64,000 nt of DNA. Origin: Adenophora triphylla var. japonica (taxonomy: Eukaryota > Streptophyta > Magnoliopsida > Asterales > Campanulaceae). Where the stretch lies: positions 62,001 to 126,000 of the forward strand of contig JAFEMH010002338.1 of NCBI GenBank assembly GCA_022495995.1, written 5' to 3'. Under the pieces are notes generated by a model that ran no database searches, was not told the origin of the DNA, and was given only the letters and a program-made list of their open reading frames with translations. The translations under genes were made by a program, and so were the position numbers. This document shows positions 55,118 through 64,000 of the stretch, piece after piece. Position 1 is the stretch's first letter; every line of letters starts with the position of its first letter.

Positions 55118-56021
55118 CTATATGCGGAAGAGGATATTTTTTCTTTATGGTGGCTTGGTTCAACAAATGATAATCGATACATAGTCGTAAGGTACCATCC
55201 TTCTTCCTAACAAATAAAACCGGTGCTCCCCACGGAGACACACTTGGGCGAATAAAACCCCGGTCTAGCAATTCTTGCAATTGGACTTTCAACTCTTTTA
55301 ACTCGACCGGAGCCATTCTATAGGGTGCTTTAGAGATAGGTGCGGTACCGGGCACTAGGTCAATACAAAACTCTACCTCACGATCCGGAGGCATAGAGTA
55401 CTCACTAGAAAACACATCACTAAATTCATTAACAACCGGGATATGAGCTAACTCGGGGGACTTCTTATTGGAATCTACCACATAAGCCAAGTACCCCGCA
55501 CACCCCTTAGATAGCATTTTCCTAGCCTTTAAAGCAGAAATAACATGTAAACCGAACATACATTTGTCCGCATCAAATATAAAAGTAGGCACATCAGGCA
55601 TGGCAAATGAGACTCGCTTTCTACGACAGTCTACCAAAGCATGACACTGACTCAACCAATCCATCCCAAGGATCACATCAAAGTCACGGATTGGTAACTC
55701 GACCAAATCCACCGGCAATACATGCCCACATATGGTCACATCACAACCACGATATATCAAAGAAGATGCGAGGCACTCTCCCATAGGAGTAGAGACCTCC
55801 AACACATAAGGCATAGATTCAGGAAATTTATGCAATGAAAATGTAAAATGAGATGCCACAAATGAATGGGAAGACCCGGGATCTATAAGAATGCGGGCCT
55901 TAACTCCTGAGACAGGGACTATACCTCTAATGACAGCATTGGGATCGAACTCTCCTCTACCCAAGGCGAACACTCGACCTTGCACTCTATCCTTGAGTTT
56001 CCCGTCAATATCTCTCTTCAC
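55078..56021 (-). pseudogene. Chromovirus protease and RT N-terminus
   Basis: The open frame starts after the gag knuckle. [16 protein letters not shown] (about residues 45-60) is the aspartic protease active-site loop, in D-P-G-S form. [20 protein letters not shown] follows, and then the RT start with [20 protein letters not shown] and [20 protein letters not shown]. It ends in the frameshift within SVIYSK. Confidence 0.88.
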
Positions 56022-56162
56022 ACCACCACCTTGTCCCCCTTGACCACTACCCGAAGCTTGCTTCTTTTGCCACTTGGGATAATTCTTCCGGAAATGGCCT
56101 GTTGTCCCACACTCTAAACATTTGCCTTGCTTGCTCCAACACTTGTCCTCTGAATGACCTGG
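56022..56162 (-). pseudogene. End of chromovirus gag with altered zinc knuckle
   Basis: The minus strand reads [15 protein letters not shown], a CX2CX4HX4C knuckle with Tyr (TAT) in place of the last Cys (TGT). A Gly-rich linker leads into the protease frame. The gag is broken at 56162 by E; CCTGG at 56158-56162 is the predicted target duplication. Confidence 0.75.
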
Positions 56163-56458
56163 TGTAAGTGCTCCAATTTGAGCTTGTTAGAATTTTTGTT
56201 AGAAAATTAACGAAAGTTATAACATTTCTAACAATTCCTAACAATCCTAACTTTTCTAACAAAGTGAGGGTAAAATGGGCATTGTTATTTAAGGTTAAAC
56301 CTCAAAAAGAATCTCAAAAAGTAAAACAAAAGGAATAAAACCAAAAATAGAATTTCCTGGAACAGAAACTGGCTGTATAATTCAAATTTCAAAAGAAATA
56401 TTCCTTGTGTCCAAAGCCTGAAGCTGCATTTAATGAACAGTGCACGCGAAGGGACTTA

Positions 56459-56499
56459 TCCGCGCGGACATGTTTGCATTTTCAGGAGGGCTATAAATT
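56459..56499 (+). promoter_or_regulatory. LTR core promoter of element E
   Basis: TCCGCGCGGA (56459-56468), then TATAAATT at 56492, 23 bp later, as in B. Confidence 0.68.
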
Positions 56500-57703
56500 G
56501 AGCCCTCCAGTCACAAAAATAAGGGCCACAACACCAATTGCACCGAACCTCTGGCGAAATATAGAGAGAAAACAGTGAGAATTCTTCAAGAATTGTCACC
56601 ATTTTCTCTCCAATCTTTCCCAACTCACACTCATCCACTCACTCTCATATTTAAGCCTTAAACACTCATACACTCAAGCCAAAAAACTCAAGAACACAAG
56701 GAAGATTGGTAAACCCTCCTTCTCCTTACCCTAAACTCCAACCATGCATGCATTTGCAAACTACAAAATGTAGTTCTTTCATCTTCTTGCTTTAGATCTA
56801 AGAAGATCACCATGGAAGACCATCTCCATGGATGATCTTCTACAAAGATCAAAATTATTTTCAAGTTCTCTTACTTTCTTGCAAAGAAAACTCATTTTCA
56901 AAACCCTAAAAACCATTTTCAAGCATCAAATCTCATTTTCAAAGGATAAAAATCCCCTTCCCAAGCAAATGAAATGCTTAGTCCTAATGTACCCCAAGGA
57001 TGGTTTGGTATAGTTGATTCACCACTAAAATGTCAAGTGATCACTAACCAAAACCTAGGGAAATGGGGACAAGCATGAATGCAAAACCCCCCTTAAAATC
57101 ATATTTTCTTTCTTGAGAAGTTGCTGTCCAGTAGCAATTTTCTCAGACCTCAGTCCATGGTCTAATTTTTTGGACACATATAAATGTGGAATTTGGTGTT
57201 GACTACAAAACACTTTTTGTAGCCAACATCCAGATCTTTCCATACATATTTTTACTTTATTTTTTGGGTGAGTAAAACTCCTCTTTTCAAATTTTCTTTC
57301 AGAGGCTAGTTCATCAGCTTCTGGGAATCCAGATCTCATATCTGAGGTTTCCATAAGGTTTTGACCCCTCAAATCTTCTCCAAAATGGAAAATTCCTTCG
57401 TAAAAATCTTATTTAAGGTGTCTGGAACAACTTTCATTCTCTGAGTTTATCCAGATTATGAAGTTTTAAGACCCTTGAATCCATTTAAAAATCAAAGGTC
57501 CACTGCCTTTTTCATTCTGGCAGAAATGGCTCTCAACTTCAAAAGGTCTTTTGAGTACCAAATCTCAATCCAAAAATCTTCCAAAAATTCATGGGATCAG
57601 TTTAAAGTCTTGAAAAGATATCCCAATTTTTACTTTTCTGAGTTTCAAATTATTTTGGCCAAAACACACACACACACACACAAATGATTTTCAGCTTGGA
57701 AGA

Positions 57704-57770
57704 CTCGTTTTACGAGGCATTCCGGGTGCACACTAACGTCCTTCCCGGCGTGTAACATGACCTCCGAACC
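57704..57770 (+). other. R/U5 double hairpin (element E)
   Basis: CTCGTTTTACGAG (57704-57716), then CCGGG (57722-57726) with CCCGG (57744-57748), then TGACCTCCGAACC (57758-57770). Relative to B one T-A pair has become C-G on both sides. Confidence 0.6.
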
Positions 57771-58121
57771 CAAATTTCTGATCTCGGGCTTTTTTCAAAG
57801 TTTTGGCCCTTAAAACAAAAATGGCGTGGCGACTCCGTTCTTTTTCCCGGGTTTTATTTGGTTTTTTTCAAAGAAACGCGAAAAAATCGAAAAACTCCTC
57901 AAAATGAGGGGAACGTAGGCAGCCGGAAACGGTTCGGTCTAAAACACAAATAAAAGTCATACTTTGACATCAATACAATTGATCAGACCATGAAAGCGTC
58001 TCGAAAAACTCTAAAGCAATTCAAATATTCATTACAAGTTAAAAGCTCTTTGATGAGTCTAAGCCCGATTCATTCCTACAACTGGCAACCTGCTAAAAGA
58101 AAACTAAGATACATAATCAAA

Positions 58122-59668
58122 TTAATGTGTCTGCCATGACAAGAAAGGGATACTCGGAAACCTCGTAGTCACTCCAAGCCACTCGTCTTGGCCTCTCCCC
58201 TCTTCTTCCCCTTCGAGTCTTCTTTTACGAACAGGAAAAATGTCAGTGTTTCTCCTACCAAGCTCTGGTATAGGGACAGGATCTATCAAACCAGCCTCTG
58301 TCAGGGCCTTAGTAGCCCTAGCGTCATCTCTCATCTCCTGTAGCCTAGCTGGTAGCATAGGAGCCCTCCTCTCCTGTCTCTTGACGAAAGCCTCATAGTC
58401 GGTCACAGCGTCTCCGCTCCTATCATGTGGGTTGGCCCTCGCCTCGGCCCTCCTCCTCTCGAAGCTTGATCGGGTCCTCCGCACCCACAATGGCCTCATG
58501 CCGTCTCAAAATAGCCACCTGAGTCTCTCCCAGATGCCTCTCATACCAATCCAGGTACCAAGTGGTCAAGAACACCGGTCTCGGATGCCTGAGAATAACC
58601 CGAGGAGGAAAGGCATCATACCTCCATGCTCGGGAAAGAAACGGAAACACTGAGGGATCATCCATAGAAGCAGGAGACACCACCACAGTGGCTATATCAT
58701 CAAAGTCCCCCAAAGGAACTGCTCCCGAGGCCAAAGCGTCTCGAGAACTAAAGCCGGAATACGTAAGCTAGGCGAGAAAGCCCGGAAGCATGACCACATG
58801 AGACCCATCTGAAGCACTCTGCGAGTCTCCACCCGCCAATAAGGCACCGACCATCGATATCTTACGTCCGGAGACCAGCCATCCAACGCTCCCATGAGCC
58901 CCGATCATCAAAATCCACAATAACCCCCCTCCTGGCAAATGTCCAAGGCTTGATCATGTCGGGAGTTTCCCGAAGAATCCCCAAATGCTCCATCAGCCAC
59001 AGGGTCAAGAGGAACGGGCTGCCCCCGTGCATATACCGTCTTCCGGTAGCCAGCCTATCAAGAGCATGAAAAGTCTCCCCCAGAATCAAAGGAACGACAT
59101 CTCTTGCCAGGCGACAGTGAACGACAACATCCAGCAAAGACCGATGGCAAATCCCAAAGGAATAGACCATGAACAGGGTGCCAAACATACAAAGTGCAAA
59201 GGCATCCCAATAGGCATCATCCAAGCCTAGGCCCCTAAACCTATCGGGAAGGCCGGAAATATCAAAATGATCGGGACCACGGATCATACCTTGCGCTTCC
59301 TCCGGGGAAAGATGAAGGAGGACGCACAATCTGTCAACAAAAGAAGCCCCTCCGGGCAAAGGAACCGCTATCTCTTCCACCTCCGGACCTCCAAGCAAGG
59401 CCCGAAATTCTTCGACAGTCGGAACAATCTCGTTGAAGGAAAGGCAAAAGACATGCCTTCTAGTGTCCCAAAATGAGGAAGAAGCCCTCAAAAGCTCATA
59501 ATCCGGAATCAATTCCTTGAGAGACCATAAGCACTTCACCTTGTACCTTTCTTCAAAGAAGGACCTCCTCTCATGCATAATCTCCCGGGACCAATCCTTG
59601 AACTTGTTGAAGAATGACATTTGGGATTCTTGGGACAATTTTGATGGAGCTTTTCTAAGGTTTTCCAT
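58122..59668 (-). pseudogene. DUF7745-like ORF of element E, frameshifted
   Basis: Starts at 59668 with the same MENLRKAPSKLSQESQMSFF as B and stays open to 58862, with FWDTRRHVFCLSFNEIVPT conserved. After GSWERWMAG the frame changes, and again near 58740 and 58490; pieces FPFLSRAWRYDAFPPRVILR and DRSGDAVTDYEAFVKRQERR continue the homology. It is antisense to element E. Product lost. Confidence 0.8.
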
Positions 59669-59797
59669 GGATTTTCTCTCTTTCTCCCCGAAAATGGCTG
59701 TTTGGATTTGGAGGTTGAAGAGGATATTTGAATTTGAAATAAAGTGAGACCCAGATCTGAAGCAAAATTAAAGGACAATGTCGGATGCAGGACCCCA

Positions 59798-59807
59798 TCC
59801 GCGCGGA
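59798..59807 (-). promoter_or_regulatory. Palindrome upstream of the DUF7745-like pseudogene of E
   Basis: TCCGCGCGGA, 130 bp upstream of the ATG at 59668, the same distance as in B (11160 to 11291). Confidence 0.58.
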
Positions 59808-60191
59808 CATGATTGTCATTTATCGAGAAAAATCTGCAATGTCCAAGCTGCTACACCAAAAGAGGAATATTCCGTCCCGGTTGCTCGAAAACCGTGAAAA
59901 AAAAACCTCCCCAAACCAGTCCATATACCAAACACTAACACCCTTGCCAAAAAACCAAGGCTCATGCAACACTGCATTCATACTGCATTGCATTCATAAA
60001 ATAAAATCCTAAATTATTACATTCCAAAAAAAAAAGAGTATGCATAAAAAAAAACAAACAAACATCAATAAAATCCTAAATTATTACATCAAAAAAAAAT
60101 ATGCATAAGCTGTACAAATCTCAATCCCAGTCATAAATCTCAAAATCTCAGAAAATCAGTCTAAAAAAAAAAAAATCGGGGGGAGGGGTAA

Positions 60192-63069
60192 TCAATCGTA
60201 ATCCCTAGCGCCCGACGTACGCCCCGGTCCCTCTTGCGACTCGGGCCCGCCTCCTCGGGAGCCCTGAAAATCTCGGGCTCGAATCGTCCTCGTCTCCGGA
60301 AAGAGGCTCGTCGGGACCAACCGGCACGCTCTGATAGGGCAAGCCGAGATCTGCGAAAAAATCGTATCCAAAGGTGAAGGAGTCGGACTCCTGGACGTAC
60401 GAAGACGACCCACCATACTGCCAAACGTGTCCCTGCCCGTGTGGATCCCCGAGAATGACGTGATCCGAAGGCAGCACCGCGCGGGGATCAAGGAGAGGAG
60501 ACAGAGGAGTCTCGAAGAAGTCTACGAGCGAATAGGGGAAGCCTCCCGTCGACGGGCGCCGGCCGTGGTCGCCTCGCTCTAGCCTGAGGAGCCCCGCAAG
60601 CGACCATCCTCCTGATGAATCTCTTGGCTCCGATCACTTGCTTCGTCAGCTTCTCGACGACCACCTCCGAAAACTGCACGAAAGCAAAAGCGTCAGAAAC
60701 AGTTGAAGCGAAAAAAAATGATGACAGGAAAGAAAAGAAAAGACAAAAGCAAAAAAAGAAGGGGAAAAGGTGAAGCCATACCTTCATACCGGACGAGGCG
60801 GAAAGCTCGTGAAAGCCGCTCGAGCCGGAGGATCTGCACCCTCAATCGGACCCCATCCTGGATATATGAAAAATCCGTCCGAGGGTACCGCGGGATCCCA
60901 GCCCCTCTCTATCCGGAACCCGAGGCATCCTCGGCCTCCTCAAAACAAATACGGGTGCGGCTCGGTCGCCACAAATTCCGAGAAGTGCCGGCCGGCCCCG
61001 TAATCATCCCAGTCACGAATCGTCACTCGGGTGCATCATATCGGCGGGAGGCTCCATCGGTGTCCTCACAGCGAGTTCACGCCATGCTTTGGCGCGTCAC
61101 CCTCTCTCCCGAGATAATATGCATCGCGAGTCGACCTCTCGTAATCCTCCGCCGCACGGTCAAATCTCGGCGCCCTTCACTGCGCCACCTCGAAGCGATC
61201 CTGTGGGAAGAATATCATCCCCTCATCCGTCTCGGCCTCCGTCAAAGGAAGGCAATCCGCGTACACGAGAGTCGTACGCCCCCTGGAGCTTATCTTCTCC
61301 CGGCATGCTTGGACCAAGAATGCATGGCCGGATACGCCCGACGTACTCCGCCCGCCGCCACATCGTGACGTGGAAAAACTCCAACGCCCATACCTGCGAA
61401 AGGTAAAAATCAAATCAATCCGGTGCAAAGAAAAGTGTGTGCTAAAAAAGAGGGAGAGGGAAAGCAAAAAGAGAGCTTATACCTCCGTGGCAAACTCAAA
61501 ACAAGACAAGGAGCTCACAGCCTTCCGGTGTACCTATCGAGAGCAAAGTAAAGCTCGCGGCCCGACCTCTCCCCACGAGACATCTCCGGCCATCTCCATG
61601 TCCTCCAAGGACCTCGGCAAGGCAAAGACTGCCGTCCCTCAGCATGCCCAAAGAGGGTGCTCGAAAAAGCAAACCACAAGAAGGCCCTGGCAATCGATCG
61701 GCGCCTATCCTCTCCTCCCGGCCTCATAGCTCACAATGGTCTCCACAATCTTCCCATAGACCACGGCATACTCCATCCCCATCCCCTTTTGGGAATAAGG
61801 GAAAATCCCGAGAAGAGCTCGTAGATCCGCATCGCCGTAGCCATCCCGCCACTCAATGCTTTGCGTCCATTGAAGGACAGCCCGTGATCGCAGCCGTAAT
61901 CGGAGGGCATAACCGTAGCCTCGCCCCAGAAGAAGTGAAAGGTGTGGGTCGCGTCCCACCAATGCTGCGCCAAAGCAAACATCAGGCCCTTGCTCTTAGG
62001 GAACTTGACCAGTCCCCTCAAGCACTCAACAAACTCCCAGAGCCCGGTCTCAACAACAATCTGTCTCGGACTCAGCAAAGCTCCTCGGCCCGCATTCGGA
62101 AGCCAGCCCCACAAGTCAACCACGGACTCCACCGATCCTCGAGTCTTCATTTTGTTCACCGCTCCGTCACAAAACTGCTTTCCGCCCCGCAAAAAAAAAG
62201 AAGAAAGAGAGAAAATGCCAAAAAAAAATTGCATACACATGCATTAAAAAAAAAAATTTCGACAGCATAACGGCATGCAATAGACAGCCCCATTTTTCTC
62301 ACAGAAAAGACAGTTTTCAACAAATCCCATTCAACAATTTTCAATAAAAAAATGCATACATGCATATCCTACAAGAAGTTGACGGAAATAAAACTCCGTC
62401 CCATTTTCAAAAAAAAATGCATACATGCATATCATCCATCTTACATGCAACGGGAGGAAAAATCCGTCCCACTTTTCAAAAAAAAAAATCCTAAACATAC
62501 ATACATCTCATATTGGCAAAATGCCCATTCTTTCCAAACAAAATGCATGCATTGCATCATTCATCAATATCAATATTCAATTTCAAAAAAAAAAATCATC
62601 ATCACAATTTTCGAATTTTCAACATGCAATATTCAAATTTCAAAAAAAAAAATCAAAGTCACAATTCATAATTTTCGAATTTACAAAAAAAAAATGGCAA
62701 AACACCAATTCTTTTCTCAAGCAAAATGCACATTTTGAAACACCAACAAATTCATTGCAACATGCAAAACATCAAAATCAAGATTCAAAGCCAAGAACAT
62801 CAATCATTCGAATTTTCAAAAAAAAAAAAATTCAAAAATCACCCAAAATTCAAATCTCAAGCAAGAAATCAACAAAGGGAATGAAAAGATTCGAAGTATA
62901 CCGTTCGGAGACTCGGATCAGAAGCCCAATGTTGCCAAGCATCGGGGTAGGGCTCCTCCGCAATCGATTGCGAAAGAGTATAGTGCCTCCTCATCCGGAC
63001 GAGCTCCAATCGTCTCTCCGCCATCGGGCCACGTCCTTGGCCTTGAAAAGCGCCTTCCCCGTGTTCCAT
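60192..63069 (-). pseudogene. Antisense plant-mobile-domain gene of element E
   Basis: Exon 1 is 63069-62902 (168 nt; MEHGEGAFQGQGRGPMAERR). The acceptor of exon 2 is damaged: B has TTACAG|GGCGG while E has TTGCGGGGCGG near 62190. Exon 2 keeps HWWDATHTFHFFWGEATVMP (about 61975-61910) and then shifts frame. Exon 3 and exon 4 (FSEVVVEKLTKQVIGAKRF, about 60675) are recognisable but broken. It ends RTSGARDYD at 60192. Confidence 0.78.
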
Positions 63070-63231
63070 TGCTTGAAAATCGAAGAAAAACGGAAGATTT
63101 TTGAAGCTTTTTGAGCAACAATGGCGGTTCTCCTCGGCTTCTCTCTCTCTGCTCTCGACAATTTCAAAAAAACTGAATGGGGAAGGAGAAGGGCATTGGC
63201 CCTCATTAATACCCCTGACTTTCTAGTCCTC

Positions 63232-63241
63232 TCCGCGCGGA
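63232..63241 (-). promoter_or_regulatory. Palindrome upstream of the PMD pseudogene of E
   Basis: TCCGCGCGGA lies in a longer near-palindrome (TCCTCTCCGCGCGGACAGGA), 163 bp upstream of the ATG at 63069, as in B (7734-7751). Confidence 0.6.
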
Positions 63242-63357
63242 CAGGATTGTAAGGGTCAAAATGACCCTTTTGCCCCTTAAAATTCCAGGACTCTGCAATT
63301 CAGTCCCCAACTTGACAGAGTTAACCAAAGTCGGCCCCTTGTCAAGGAAATCATTCC

Positions 63358-64000
63358 CGGCAGTCAAACGTAAGACCGATCTTCCCGAGAAAGATAACGA
63401 GATCCCGTATCTTTCATCAAAATCTACGGCAGTCAAACGTAAGACCGATCTTCCCGAGAAAGATAACGAGATCCCGTATCTTTCATCAAAAATCATTCCC
63501 GGCAGTAAAACGTAAGACCGATCTCCCCGAGAAAGATAACGGATCCCGTATCTTTCATCAAAATCCTTCCCGGCAGTCAAACGTAAGACCGATCTCCATG
63601 AGAAAGATAACGAGATCTCGTATCTTTCATCAAAATCCTTCCCGGTAGTAAAACGTAAGACCGATCTCCCCGAGAAAGATAACGGATCCCGTATCTTTCA
63701 TCAAAATCCTTCCCGGCAGTCAAACGTAAGACCGATCTCCCTGAGAAAGATAACGAGATCCCGTATCTTTCGTCAAAATCCTCCGGCAGTCAAACGTAAG
63801 ACCGATCTCCCTGAGAAAGATAACGAGATCCCGTATCTTTCGTCAAAATCCTCCGGCAGTCAAACGTAAGACCGATCTCCCCGAGAAAGATAACGAGATC
63901 CCGTATCTTTCATCAAAATCCTCCTAGCCAAACGTAAGACCGATCTCCCCGAGAAAGATAACGAGATCCCGTATCTTTCATCAAAATCCTCCGGCAGTCA
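63358..64000. repeat. Tandem array of stem-loop units (element E), continuing past the window
   Basis: Reverse complement of the B array: GAAAGATA-N10/11-TATCTTTC with CGGCAGTCAAACGTAAGACC between, at least nine units. Some units are shorter (about 60 bp) than those in B (about 72 bp). Confidence 0.88.

Larger units (their letters stand above)
50061..56162 (-). mobile_element. Chromovirus F (Tekay/Del-like Ty3/gypsy), 5' part displaced by element E
   Basis: Minus-strand order gag knuckle, protease, RT, RNase H, integrase, chromodomain, PPT, 3' LTR is typical of Ty3/gypsy. The chromodomain at the end of integrase and the LTR start TGTAACGACC point to the Tekay clade. Gag is cut at 56162 by E; the rest and the 5' LTR should lie right of the window. 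At least three frameshifts and one stop make it inactive. Confidence 0.88.
56163..57893 (+). repeat. 5' LTR of element E
   Basis: Aligns with the reverse complement of 4512-6254 up to GGCGTGGCGACTCCGTT (57823-57839); beyond this about 50 bp are too diverged to place the end. It has a CA microsatellite near 57662-57682 and many base differences from B, so it is older than B's insertion. Confidence 0.8.
56163..64000 (+). mobile_element. Element E: B-family element with gag-pol deleted
   Basis: It begins TGTAAGTGCTCC at 56163, as B's LTR. After the LTR (about 57893) the sequence passes directly into the equivalent of 13085-13020 of B, the segment downstream of the DUF7745-like ORF. It then follows B: DUF7745-like ORF (minus), PMD gene (minus), palindromes, and the 72-bp array running off the window at 64000. 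PBS, leader, gag and pol are missing. The 3' LTR should lie right of the window. Confidence 0.82.

Noticed and set aside
1..64000. tRNA, rRNA, plastid or mitochondrial insertions
   Set aside because: No cloverleaf with A and B boxes, no rRNA core sequence and no organelle gene was recognised; tRNA-like words are only PBSs.

Overview
This 64-kb window is plant nuclear DNA made almost entirely of nested and decayed LTR retrotransposons. The evidence for a plant is U3 promoters with TATA boxes, tRNA primer-binding sites, plant-specific protein families (plant mobile domain, DUF7745-like, Transposase_28-like), a chromovirus with a C-terminal chromodomain, a copia gag, a MULE transposase and spliced genes with GT-AG introns. 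I recognise no ordinary host gene, rRNA or tRNA gene. The species cannot be told from the sequence.

Layout. Element A (1-4196, + orientation) is the 3' end of a Tat/Ogre-like Ty3/gypsy element with its 3' LTR at 2793-4196. Element B (4512-23155, - orientation) is a complete nested unit with two nearly identical 1.74-kb LTRs and an ATGTC target duplication; it lies inside an LTR of element C. Element C (- orientation, outer limits 4197-39083) carries a decayed gag, a leader array, an antisense plant-mobile-domain gene, and no recognisable pol. Its gag is interrupted by D, a solo LTR of its own family (32480-34243). C is cut off at 39083 against a copia fragment G (39084 to about 41440), followed by a MULE-type transposase pseudogene H (41485-43387), an element I with an antisense Transposase_28-like spliced pseudogene (about 44160-49010), then a Tekay-type chromovirus F (50061-56162, - strand). 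F is broken in gag by element E (56163 to beyond 64000, + orientation), a relative of B in which the LTR is joined directly to the antisense-gene region with gag and pol missing.

Common theme. A, B, C and E share one architecture: LTR, PBS of the form TGGCGACTCCGCTGGGGAC, leader, gag-pol (lost to different degrees), then one or two genes in ANTISENSE orientation (plant mobile domain; in B and E also a DUF7745-like ORF), then an array of short stem-loop repeats, then the 3' LTR. None of them has a recognisable reverse transcriptase, yet B's LTRs differ at only about ten positions by eye, so B probably moved recently using proteins supplied in trans. The 501-codon DUF7745-like ORF of B is still open.

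The most unusual signals are non-coding. (1) Each family carries its own short palindrome about 20-25 bp upstream of the LTR TATA box and re-uses that palindrome in front of its antisense genes: GGTCCGTACGGACC in A, TCCGCGCGGA in B and E, TATGTCGCRYGACATA in C. (2) All these LTRs contain two consecutive hairpins in R/U5 whose stems differ by compensatory changes between families, followed by a conserved TGACCTCCGAACC-like box. (3) U5 holds a partial copy of the PBS. (4) A 48-codon small ORF in the leader is conserved between B and C. (5) Exon 1 of the plant-mobile-domain gene is 168 nt in all four copies although its sequence has diverged.
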